Below, in pieces: positions 53,401 to 55,505 of a DNA stretch of 64,000 bases (the stretch's first letter is position 1; the number at the start of each line of letters is the position of its first letter). The stretch covers positions 53,313,670 through 53,377,669 of the forward strand of contig OZ025248.1 of assembly GCA_964019135.1 (NCBI GenBank). The letters are read 5' to 3'. A program made the position numbers and the translations under genes. The DNA is from Arenicola marina. Lineage: Eukaryota > Annelida > Polychaeta > Arenicolidae. The notes beneath the pieces were generated by a model that worked only from the letters and a program-made list of their open reading frames with translations, did not search any database and had not been told where the DNA came from.

Positions 53401-55299
53401 TTCATAATCCCAAAATGATGGTTTGTATTTAATAGCTGCCAGCTTCGTTATTCTGAAAACACTTTTGGTAAATCGCCTCTATCTGTTCTTAGCCGAGAAC
53501 ACGTGTACTTAGTGTTAAGTTGAGTTGTGTTGCGCTTGCCCTTGACGGCGGCTGAGCAATTGTGTGTGTCACGTTTGTGTCACGTTTGCGTCACGGTTGT
53601 CCTTAAAGGCGGCTGGGCAATTGTGTGTGTCACGTCTGTGTCACGGTTGTGTCACAGTTGTGTCACGTTTACCCTTGAAGGCGGCTGGCGACCAAGGACA
53701 GACGCGCCGAGCCCCGGGTGAGTGAACGAGTGCCCTACGTCATTGTGTACGGAACTCCGGGACTCCCGCTGATCCAGCTGGTACGCCAGCCCGGCGAGCT
53801 GATCCAGGACCCAGCTCTCCGGATCAACGCCACCTACTACATCACCAAGCAGATCCTGCCTCCGCTCGACCGAGTCTTCGCGCTGGTCGGCGTCGACGTC
53901 AAGCTCTGGTACAACGAGCTGCCCAAGGTCGTCAGAACAGTGCCTCCCGCACATTTCTTTGGCGAAAATAAAAAGGTGCGCTTTTACCTTGGTCCTGGCT
54001 ACCGTATGGCTGTCGACCTCGGCTGCATGCCTACGGTACGACATGATATAGGGATTGAACTTGGTGGATTGGTCCAGGACGCGAACAATTCTAAACCGGA
54101 AGTCCGGTATAGTTCGCCGCGAGACAGAACAGTCTCGCATCATAATATTAAACTCTGCAGGACGATTCTTTTGAAATGAGTGGGATAACCCGTAAGCAAT
54201 TATCCTTTATTTATCAATGTTTTACACTATTTAGATTGTGCTACTGTTACTAAATTAGGTTTAATTATTTAGCGGATGTGCGAGCAACAAATGAAAATAG
54301 TGAACTTGTGCATGCCACATTGAATCATGCCATGGTGCGGCAGTTGACCCTCCGTTTAATCCTCCCACAGGGTACGATATCGCAGTACTTCAGCACCCTG
54401 ACTTGTCCTGTCTGCGAAGAGACCACCAACCACGGAATGTGTGACCCCTGCCGGGCAGACCCTCAGCGAGTCGTTGTTGTCCTTGGAAACAGAATGGCCG
54501 CCTGGCAGCGGACATACCACCAACTCAGTCAGGTCAGCCTTACCCACGTCACGGAACCTCACCAGATCAGTCAGGTCTGCCTAATCCACGTCACGAAACC
54601 TCACCAGATCAGTCAGGTCAGCCTTACCCACGACACGAAACCTCACCAGATCAGTCAGGTCTGCCTAACCCACGTCACGAAACCTTACCAGATCAGTCAA
54701 GTCAATCTTAGCCACTTTTTTTACATTTAGACTGAAATTTCCACTGAATTGTAACATCACGGACTTACCTCGAATTCAAATAAAATGCTAGGCACAAGGC
54801 GCTCATAAAAATGTACCATTAACAAAGTTATGATAAAAAGAGTCTTTTCGACTTGTCCGGCTCGAGTCTCAGTCCATTAGGTGTCTACACCTGTCCCAAA
54901 CACATACACAATGGCGGGTCTAGGGTGTTCCGATATCATTATGTCTTGTTTCCTTTGCCCAATAACTCGTTCCTACCATGTTTCGACGCAATTACAGTTT
55001 TTAAAAGGTACTTCGCATGCCATGGGATTTGCCGTTCTTCATTAATTTCGTTATCTGCTACTCGTATCTACACCCGCTTGGCCGGTGTTCATGGCACTTG
55101 TCGGCGACAAGTGACAATGTTTGTATCTGGATTATCTCGTTTTCTTCAGATCTGTGGGAGTTGCATGGGATGCCGGGATCCTGATCTGCCGTGCGTCTCT
55201 CTGGACTGCCCCATCCTGTTCCGCGTCCAGAAGGCCCTCCGCGACCAGACACAAGTCCCACACCTATTGCATATGCGGGAGAAGATGGTGCAATTATAA
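641..55299 (+). CDS. REV3L: DNA polymerase zeta catalytic subunit (REV3-like), 30 coding exons, 5' end outside the window
   Basis: Spliced gene for the catalytic subunit of DNA polymerase zeta, which with REV7 and accessory subunits extends primers past DNA lesions in the nucleus. I recognise it from blocks conserved with vertebrate REV3L: FIDYNLYGMN near the start, VARQSVCELEVD, IPQLDG, the REV7-binding PPSR motif, RTRGDLRPDPEFD, LNLW, motif A DFQSLYPSI, motif B KLIANVTFGYTSA, motif C YGDTDS, KKRYVG, FDAKGIETVRRD, ERVPYV, and two C-terminal cysteine clusters. All 30 exon ends use GT/AG and reading phases agree at each of 29 junctions. Coding length is 16,119 nt, so at least 5,372 residues, against about 3,130 in human; exon 10 alone gives about 3,737. 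The exonuclease-like region lacks the usual acidic motifs, as known for Rev3. Identity is very secure. Least certain are the donor of exon 12 and the acceptor of exon 16, which lies inside a minisatellite. The N-terminal domain exons must lie upstream. Confidence 0.95.
720..1060. other. Intron 1-2, no feature seen
   Basis: AT-rich intron sequence; I see no repeat or coding block. Confidence 0.7.
1061..1178 (+). CDS. REV3L: REV3L exon 2
   Basis: Acceptor ttctcgtcag, donor gtaata. Reads DKPLGEPDMSSSEDDSAWLS and ends HLWKPEHIP; acidic and serine-rich linker following the N-terminal domain. Phase 2 in, two bases (AG) out. Confidence 0.88.
1355..1452 (+). CDS. REV3L: REV3L exon 3, conserved VARQSVCELEVD block
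   Basis: Acceptor cggttgttacag, donor gtaaca. Encodes SDLWLDAGVARQSVCELEVD followed by IVAADIINRFEIG, the counterpart of the human CELEVDAVAADILNRL stretch. An earlier GTATGT inside the exon (1392) is rejected because phase and conservation require the longer exon. Confidence 0.93.
1735..1839 (+). CDS. REV3L: REV3L exon 4
   Basis: Acceptor tacgttacag, donor gtaggt. Encodes GNLGTNPGLVSLWDDERQRR and QDRQLSSQLSPPGSP, matching human NPGLQAIWEDEKQRRR. The exon itself begins GTAAC, so the acceptor is followed by a donor-like sequence; only this start keeps phase. Confidence 0.92.
2152..2230 (+). CDS. REV3L: REV3L exon 5
   Basis: Acceptor ttttgatcacag, donor gtatgt at 2231. Encodes DRGDVQWTAAEEVLQRRLAD and ILAELHV, a predicted helix like human KFQKRLQEIL. 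A GTGTAT two bases upstream is rejected because it breaks phase with exon 6. Confidence 0.88.
2586..2659 (+). CDS. REV3L: REV3L exon 6
   Basis: Acceptor ctcctgttccag, donor gtatga. Encodes SDDELAESPPGQRDVPTAAL and NVSQ, a disordered linker. Assigned from splice signals and phase rather than strong similarity. Confidence 0.78.
2660..3527. other. Intron 6-7, no feature seen
   Basis: 868 bases without a recognisable gene or repeat. Short open frames here lack any similarity I know. Confidence 0.65.
3528..3671 (+). CDS. REV3L: REV3L exon 7
   Basis: Acceptor gcgacttgcag, donor gtgagt. Encodes DDIWESSQDTVILDDEQEPI then IDEVSIMRVMSSS, resembling the human INEEAILNLMENS stretch. Phase 2 in, one base (G) out. 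Confidence 0.85.
3860..4210. repeat. Possible decayed inverted-repeat element
   Basis: The 13-bp word gtgggcgcattt-like at 3882 recurs inverted near 4183 (aaatgcgcccagtg) with patchy similarity inward. Could be a MITE or two opposed SINE copies. Weak. Confidence 0.3.
4300..4567 (+). CDS. REV3L: REV3L exon 8
   Basis: Acceptor cacacacgcag after a long C tract, donor gtatgg. Begins APVLDQSLVDLLTSLVGSS, comparable with human SSPDEALVHLLAGLES, and ends LEMSQSVWQGDLPADTPEN, comparable with LSLVMSQRWDSN. Phase closes with exons 7 and 9. Confidence 0.9.
4595..4665 (+). repeat. tRNA-like SINE fragment
   Basis: Reads ggtagaccgcacgcagctcg, then gggtttgactccgggcccga: an A-box-like start and a B-box-like gggtttgactcc about 35 bases later, related to the element at 421-490. 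In the intron after exon 8. Confidence 0.55.
4899..5083 (+). repeat. 15-bp coding repeat spanning the exon 9 acceptor
   Basis: Unit gatgaggcggacagg, about 11 copies, coding D-E-A-D-R. The first partial unit (ccggacag) is intronic and supplies the AG of the acceptor. Confidence 0.88.
4912..5336 (+). CDS. REV3L: REV3L exon 9, with in-frame DEADR repeats
   Basis: Acceptor cctccggacag, donor gtcagt. The first 170 bases are about 11 copies of a 15-bp unit coding D-E-A-D/N-R. The 3' part carries the conserved IPQLDG motif (DIPQLDGPLDNKA). The acceptor belongs to the same 15-bp periodicity as the repeat, so the exon start lies inside the array. Confidence 0.9.
5653..16864 (+). CDS. REV3L: REV3L exon 10, giant central exon (11,212 nt)
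   Basis: Starts after acceptor tttatgttgcag and ends at donor gtaaat; continuously open for about 3,737 codons, corresponding to the single large exon of vertebrate REV3L (about 4 kb there). It encodes a mostly disordered, Ser/Pro/Lys-rich linker between the N-terminal domain and the polymerase core. Recognisable elements: a K/E/T-rich repeat (5890-6290), an 18-bp GLAGSA/GPQGSA repeat (8330-9390), a 15-bp SADAR repeat (11018-11855), a 36-bp YHGDTVRSPPPS repeat (15090-15500), a YGDVMYKMALLS block (near 14010) like the vertebrate SDVMSKLGFLS, and a REV7-binding motif at 16734-16769. No domain fold is visible elsewhere. Antisense reading frames over the repeats are by-products of unit lengths divisible by three. 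Confidence 0.95.
5890..6290 (+). repeat. Coding repeat, KETEKQTE type
   Basis: Imperfect 24-bp units (gagaaggaaaccgagaagca) inside exon 10, giving a highly charged Lys/Glu/Thr segment likely to be helical or extended. Confidence 0.9.
8330..9390 (+). repeat. 18-bp coding repeat, GLAGSA/GPQGSA type
   Basis: Nearly 60 copies of an 18-bp unit (ggtctagcggggtctgct) inside exon 10. Two main variants, GLAGSA and GPQGSA, alternate irregularly. The reading frame is intact throughout. Confidence 0.92.
11018..11855 (+). repeat. 15-bp coding repeat, SADAR type
   Basis: About 55 copies of tccgctgacgcacgg coding S-A-D-A-R with variants SADAE, SADAQ and SADTR, all in frame inside exon 10. Confidence 0.92.
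15090..15500 (+). repeat. 36-bp coding repeat, YHGDTVRSPPPS type
   Basis: About eleven 12-residue units, core taccatggtgacactgttcg, inside exon 10. Each unit has an RSP phospho-site-like motif. Confidence 0.92.
16734..16769 (+). other. REV3L: REV7 (MAD2L2)-binding motif encoded in REV3L exon 10
   Basis: Codons read V-I-R-P-A-L-Q-P-P-S-R, fitting the hydrophobic-x-P-xxx-PP-S-R pattern by which REV3 threads through the REV7 HORMA safety belt. Human REV3L has ILKPLMSPPSR at the equivalent place. This anchors the end of the giant exon to the vertebrate protein. Confidence 0.88.
16865..19160. other. First half of the intron after the giant exon
   Basis: No coding block recognised. Contains an AATAAA at 17863-17868 and three scattered copies of a word like atcgcgaat..aagaatt (near 18040, 18126, 18247). 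Confidence 0.5.
17863..17868 (+). promoter_or_regulatory. Candidate intronic polyadenylation signal
   Basis: AATAAA about 1 kb after the giant exon, followed by a T/G-rich stretch. Reading through the exon 10 donor meets TAA at once (AGG TAA), so a transcript ended here would encode a polymerase-less protein. Speculative. Confidence 0.3.
19165..19345 (+). mobile_element. 3' fragment of a non-LTR retrotransposon
   Basis: Similar to 20965-21110: both carry atcgatgcgacgactgcgg, an RCDDCG-type zinc-knuckle-like C-terminal coding segment, and end with a ccatcgtctttcg word. Short and decayed. Confidence 0.65.
19390..19480 (+). mobile_element. Reverse-transcriptase catalytic fragment of a LINE
   Basis: Translates RELLFADDAALVAHSESQLQ then RLLDRLS; FADD is the reverse-transcriptase active-site motif. 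The fragment stops where the interspersed repeat at 19485 begins. Downstream parts of the same kind of element resume at 20376. Confidence 0.85.
19485..19925. repeat. Interspersed repeat, copy 1 (about 410 bp)
   Basis: Closely similar to 24836-25245: both run from actctctgccttcgactcac to gtgcggggagcttg. It interrupts LINE-derived sequence, so it was probably inserted into it. No coding potential seen; class unknown. Confidence 0.75.
20010..20345. repeat. Short tandem repeat with long G and C tracts
   Basis: Three to four imperfect units of about 100 bp containing cttgggaac..gaacatac and gtcgcaagttttc, with homopolymer C runs up to about 20 and a G run near 20028. Confidence 0.7.
20376..21110 (+). 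pseudogene. C-terminal part of a LINE endonuclease/reverse-transcriptase ORF, frameshifted
   Basis: Reads EEINTRIEKAATTFGRLNKR, LIYRACVISSLLCGSKTW, RRLRWLAMQDERIPKDVLYG, stops near 20767, then resumes in another frame as WEDLASEKRVWSRLVREGMV and ends with a cysteine/histidine element RCDDCGELCRSQIGLFSHKR. This is the post-catalytic region typical of many animal non-LTR retrotransposons; I cannot name the clade with certainty. Inactive: no 5' part, and a frameshift. Confidence 0.85.
21287..21326 (+). CDS. REV3L: REV3L exon 11 (40-nt exon)
   Basis: Acceptor gttttcag, donor gtaatg. With two bases from exon 10 it reads R-EIGGRVLTIESPK, matching human REIGGRLLMVE. Small but certain from sequence and phase. 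Confidence 0.92.
21570..21662 (+). repeat. 31-bp tandem repeat, three copies
   Basis: Unit contains cttgacaggcgacgcctttg; three copies just upstream of exon 12. Confidence 0.8.
21709..22540 (+). CDS. REV3L: REV3L exon 12
   Basis: Acceptor tgtttcccaag, phase 0. Begins VCDLEEFECGLSGRGLAYWQ, the equivalent of human LAEFEGDFSLEGLRLWK, followed by a disordered basic/proline region. The end is the uncertain part: a strong donor GTAAGC at 22507 ends in phase 0, but exon 13 needs one carried base, which the weaker donor GTGTAT at 22541 supplies. I chose 22540 on phase. Confidence 0.82.
22810..22901 (+). CDS. REV3L: REV3L exon 13
   Basis: Acceptor ctcccggccag, donor gtgggt. Encodes VSQIEGPTPKNSFGFKLSMQ and NVRDAKSVHE, matching human SQIDGPSLNNTYGFKVSIQN. 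Leads into the exonuclease-like region. Confidence 0.92.
22902..23624. other. Intron 13-14, no feature seen
   Basis: AT-rich; contains runs of aagtcatggaaagt-like words but no clear repeat or gene. Confidence 0.55.
23625..23956 (+). CDS. REV3L: REV3L exon 14, start of the exonuclease-like region
   Basis: Acceptor atcctacag, donor gtacac. Encodes LELHVRTRGDLRPDPEFDAI, matching human VELHARTRRDLEPDPEFD. In proofreading family B enzymes this strand carries Exo I (DIE); here the acidic pair is absent, in agreement with the lack of proofreading in polymerase zeta. Ends with AG carried over. Confidence 0.95.
23957..24411. other. Intron 14-15, no feature seen
   Basis: 455 bases of AT-rich sequence without a recognised element. 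Confidence 0.6.
24412..24527 (+). CDS. REV3L: REV3L exon 15
   Basis: Acceptor gtttgctacag, donor gtgaga. Encodes RHDPDILVGYEIEMQSWGYM and IQRAAQLSVNLCPKLSRLP, matching human DPDILLGYEIQMHSWGY. This is the Exo II position, with the catalytic Asp replaced. One base (G) is carried over a 7.3-kb intron. Confidence 0.95.
24836..25245. repeat. Interspersed repeat, copy 2
   Basis: Second copy of the element at 19485-19925, same orientation, with scattered substitutions and small indels. Internal part includes gttattttgatgttttattc in both. Confidence 0.78.
25232..25300 (+). repeat. tRNA-like SINE head
   Basis: Reads ggtacagtggctaactcgat then gagtttgattcccac, resembling A and B boxes; abuts the end of interspersed repeat copy 2. 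Confidence 0.5.
25376..25605 (+). repeat. tRNA-derived SINE
   Basis: Head ccggtagctcagtgggttag is a clear tRNA A-box region; ggatcgatggttcgctcc looks like a B box about 60 bases on. A non-tRNA body follows (gggtaaagatcccatgtcct, ending near aagtggttaaagtatcaca). The cloverleaf is not intact, so it is not a working tRNA gene. Confidence 0.75.
25654..31810 (+). repeat. 57-bp minisatellite carrying the exon 16 splice acceptor, about 108 copies
   Basis: Units begin tagtggtgtgctatgtgtat, continue through gtctgtatgggcag and end atgccggtcagccgatgaca. The final unit runs into exon 16, whose acceptor is its gggcag. Common variants: atgccgg/atcccgg, gtgtct/gtgtat, acaatag/acactag. The unit is divisible by three and lacks stops in the exon frame, which explains the enormous open frames here. 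A 1,197-bp (21-unit) segment ending near 27673 recurs near 28870, so blocks of units were duplicated. Confidence 0.93.
31794..31909 (+). CDS. REV3L: REV3L exon 16, beginning inside the last 57-bp minisatellite unit
   Basis: The conserved part VPGRIVLNLWKVLRHE matches human VGRITLNLWRIMRNE; donor gtaagc. The carried G of exon 15 needs two bases before the first full codon. The AG at 31792-31793 (ctgtatgggcag) satisfies this and gives D-AGQPMQTDREKEDVSDPVTD; the resulting length from VP to GR (25 residues) is within one of the human protein. The nearer AG at 31812-31813 breaks phase. The exon start is therefore a unit of the upstream array. Confidence 0.83.
32030..32300. repeat. AT-rich tandem repeat
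   Basis: Roughly 20-23-bp units around atatatcattaatctataa, diverging toward the right, in the intron before exon 17. Confidence 0.75.
32525..32643 (+). CDS. REV3L: REV3L exon 17
   Basis: Acceptor gtccctcag, donor gtgagt. Encodes VTLNVYSFESVAYHVLHRRL then PLFSCRTLTQWFD, matching human FENVSFHVLHQRFPLF. AG carried out. Confidence 0.94.
32665..34975 (+). repeat. Intronic minisatellite, 16/17-bp units
   Basis: Two related words alternate irregularly: ggcatcccccatgtgt (16 bp) and ggtatccagcacgctgt (17 bp), often paired as a 33-bp unit, for 2.3 kb. It begins about 20 bases after the exon 17 donor and contains no exon bases. Confidence 0.92.
35213..35354 (+). CDS. REV3L: REV3L exon 18
   Basis: Acceptor gaatgttgcag, donor gtattg. 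Encodes RGNLQLIEQLDLIGQTSELA and RVFGIEFYHVLSRGTQ, matching human LQMLEQLDLIGKTSEMARLFGI. Sits between the exonuclease-like and palm regions. Confidence 0.95.
35378..35441. repeat. TA/GA microsatellite
   Basis: A TA tract running into GAGA repeats, in the intron after exon 18. Confidence 0.9.
35645..35895 (+). CDS. REV3L: REV3L exon 19, polymerase motif A
   Basis: Acceptor gctattgcag, donor gtcagt. Encodes YRVESMMLRIAKPMDYIPVS, then the catalytic motif A DFQSLYPSIMIAHNYCFSTC with the metal-binding Asp codon at 35804-35806. Nearly identical to human REV3L across the exon. Confidence 0.97.
35896..36363. other. Intron 19-20, no feature seen
   Basis: 468 bases, AT-rich, no recognised element. 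Confidence 0.6.
36364..36421 (+). CDS. REV3L: REV3L exon 20
   Basis: Acceptor gggtttccag, donor gtaaaa. With carried GG it reads GDGPFDFGCTSLNVTPKELK, matching human FKFGCTSLRVPPDLL. Confidence 0.92.
36603..36665 (+). repeat. Short GGTG-type tandem repeat
   Basis: Five or six imperfect 10-11-bp units around ggtggtgcac, in the intron before exon 21. Confidence 0.8.
36737..36816 (+). CDS. REV3L: REV3L exon 21
   Basis: Acceptor gttatcttcag, donor gtgggt. Encodes DISLCPNGVAFVRSHIRKGI LP, matching human DITVSPNGVAFVKPSVRKGVLP. Confidence 0.95.
36985..37065 (+). repeat. Short tandem repeat, three copies
   Basis: Units of about 33 bp around gaccccaaatgtcattgtta followed by taaaac, in the intron before exon 22. 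Confidence 0.75.
37080..37149 (+). CDS. REV3L: REV3L exon 22
   Basis: Acceptor tttcaatcgcag, donor gtgagt. Encodes RMVEEILNTRLMVKQSMKLH and KGDK, the fingers-domain helix; human RMLEEILKTRFMVKQSMK. Confidence 0.95.
37346..37453 (+). CDS. REV3L: REV3L exon 23, polymerase motif B
   Basis: Acceptor catttgacag, donor gtacag. Encodes ARQLGLKLIANVTFGYTSAN FSGRMPLVE: motif B (KLxxNxxxG), the incoming-nucleotide binding helix, almost unchanged from human. Confidence 0.97.
37540..40425 (+). repeat. Intronic 33-bp minisatellite with alternating unit types
   Basis: Core aataggaatccaatcccc. In the left half two unit types, ending ggtaaatacatac and ggtaaacatgtgc, strictly alternate, giving a 66-bp dimer. 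The right half is more irregular. It fills the intron between motif B and motif C exons but carries no exon bases. Confidence 0.92.
40439..40548 (+). CDS. REV3L: REV3L exon 24, catalytic motif C up to its split serine
   Basis: Acceptor cctgctgcag, donor gtgagt. Encodes VGDSIVRKARETLERAIELV, EKTAKWGAKVVYGDTD. The YGDTDS motif holds the two catalytic aspartates (codons at 40538-40540 and 40544-40546). Its serine codon is split AG|T over the following 10.4-kb intron. The last 24 exon bases are the first copy of the downstream 33-bp array. Confidence 0.96.
40525..50666 (+). repeat. 33-bp minisatellite carrying exon 24 end, motif C codons and donor, about 300 copies
   Basis: Unit: ggtggtgtatggggacacag then acag|gtgagtcag. 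The first copy is the real end of exon 24 with its donor; copies fill 10.1 kb. Variants lose 2-4 bases (ggggacagacag) or carry gcgagtcaa. Large blocks are duplicated: offsets of 1,596 bp (43835 to 45431), 3,813 bp (43835 to 47648), 7,394 bp (41834 to 49228) and 318 bp (49980 to 50298). In the exon frame each copy reads AGG TGA, a stop, so downstream donors are not usable for coding. Confidence 0.94.
50680..50815 (+). repeat. Short AT-rich tandem repeat
   Basis: About five imperfect units of 25-28 bp around acattttcgttttactaata, directly after the 33-bp array. Confidence 0.82.
50995..51109 (+). CDS. REV3L: REV3L exon 25
   Basis: Acceptor ttgtcctgcag, donor gtgacc. Completes YGDTDS and continues MFILLEGRSKEDAFRIGYEI ADAVTADNPKPMKLKFEK, matching human MFVLLKGATKEQSFKIG. 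Confidence 0.95.
51480..51617 (+). CDS. REV3L: REV3L exon 26
   Basis: Acceptor ctcctttacag, donor gtaacg, phase 0 at both ends. Encodes VYMPCVLQTKKRYVGFMYET (KKRY motif contacting primer DNA), then FDAKGIETVRRDTCRAVSK. The last 13 exon bases are the first copy of the 27-bp array that follows. Confidence 0.95.
51605..52608 (+). repeat. 27-bp minisatellite carrying exon 26 end and donor, about 37 copies
   Basis: Unit cgctgtctccaaggtaactg plus tcagcca. The first copy is the real exon end (GTCTCCAAG) and donor. Read through in the exon frame each unit is open and encodes VTVSHAVSK. The right end diverges to actgtatccaaggtaactat. Confidence 0.94.
53035..53225 (+). CDS. REV3L: REV3L exon 27
   Basis: Acceptor tcaacgccag, donor gtatgt at 53226. 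Encodes ILERSLKILFTSRDISQVKQ YVQRQC, then FAKEFRG and YKPAACVPALEIA, matching human thumb residues. Ends with AA, which joins G of exon 28 to give Lys. Confidence 0.95.
53226..53530. other. Intron 27-28, left part, no feature seen
   Basis: AT-rich; nothing recognised before the repeats at 53535. Confidence 0.6.
53535..53695 (+). repeat. Three copies of the exon 28 acceptor region
   Basis: cccttgacggcggctgagc (53539), tccttaaaggcggctgggc (53600) and acccttgaaggcggctggcg (53671, the real exon start), separated by tgtgtcacgtttgtgtcacg-like tracts. The middle copy keeps an AG at the junction position. Confidence 0.75.
53681..53975 (+). CDS. REV3L: REV3L exon 28
   Basis: Acceptor tttacccttgaag, donor gtgcgc. 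Encodes RLATKDRRAEPRVSERVPYV, IVYGTPGLPLIQLVRQP, INATYYITKQILPPLDRVFA. Human counterpart DRRSEPQVGERVPYVIIYGTPG. A consensus-like GTGAGT inside the exon (53718) is bypassed, since the coding sequence continues through it. Confidence 0.95.
53976..54370. other. Intron 28-29, no feature seen
   Basis: 395 bases without a recognised gene or repeat. Confidence 0.6.
54371..54532 (+). CDS. REV3L: REV3L exon 29, first C-terminal cysteine cluster
   Basis: Acceptor atcctcccacag, donor gtcagc, phase 0. Encodes GTISQYFSTLTCPVCEETTN HGMCDPC: the CysA zinc-binding CxxC...CxxC. Ends WQRTYHQLSQ. The end of the exon (cagtcag) and donor are repeated downstream in a 42-bp array. Confidence 0.95.
54515..54715 (+). 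repeat. 42-bp repeat carrying exon 29 end and donor, about five copies
   Basis: Potential donors follow (gat)cagtcag at 54533, 54575, 54617, 54659, and a variant at 54701, exactly 42 bp apart. The exon frame stays open through the copies and would add 14 residues each (VSLTHVTEPHQISQ type). Confidence 0.9.
55150..55299 (+). CDS. REV3L: REV3L last coding exon 30, CysB cluster and stop
   Basis: Acceptor cgttttcttcag, phase 0, stop TAA at 55297-55299. Encodes ICGSCMGCRDPDLPCVSLDC PILF: CysB, the C-x2-C...C-x5-C cluster that binds a [4Fe-4S] centre and recruits the accessory subunits. Ends LLHMREKMVQL, like the human end LRQLLDQF. Confidence 0.96.
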   Translation: MCGSCMGCRDPDLPCVSLDCPILFRVQKALRDQTQVPHLLHMREKMVQL

Positions 55300-55315
55300 C
55301 TCTGGCTCCCGTCAA

Positions 55316-55505
55316 CCGGCCGCCGGTGTCTGGCGGCTGGTGTCTGGCGGCTGATGTCTGGCGGCTGATGTCTGGCGGCCGATGTCTGGCGGCTGGTGTC
55401 TGGCGGCTGGTGTCTGTCGGCCGATGTCTGGCGGCTGGTGTCTGGCGGCTGATGTCTGGCAGCTGATGTCTGGCGGCTGATGTCTGGCGGCTGATGTCTG
55501 GGAAC
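55316..55505 (+). repeat. 14-bp tandem repeat just after the REV3L stop
   Basis: About 13 copies of ggcggctgatgtct with minor variants, starting some 17 bases after the stop codon, presumably in the 3' untranslated region. Confidence 0.9.

Noticed and set aside
53697..53699. Exon 28 starting after accaag at 53697
   Set aside because: It keeps phase only if the exon 27 donor is misplaced by one base, and it drops residues conserved with vertebrates (RLATK). The acceptor at 53680 with donor 53226 fits better.
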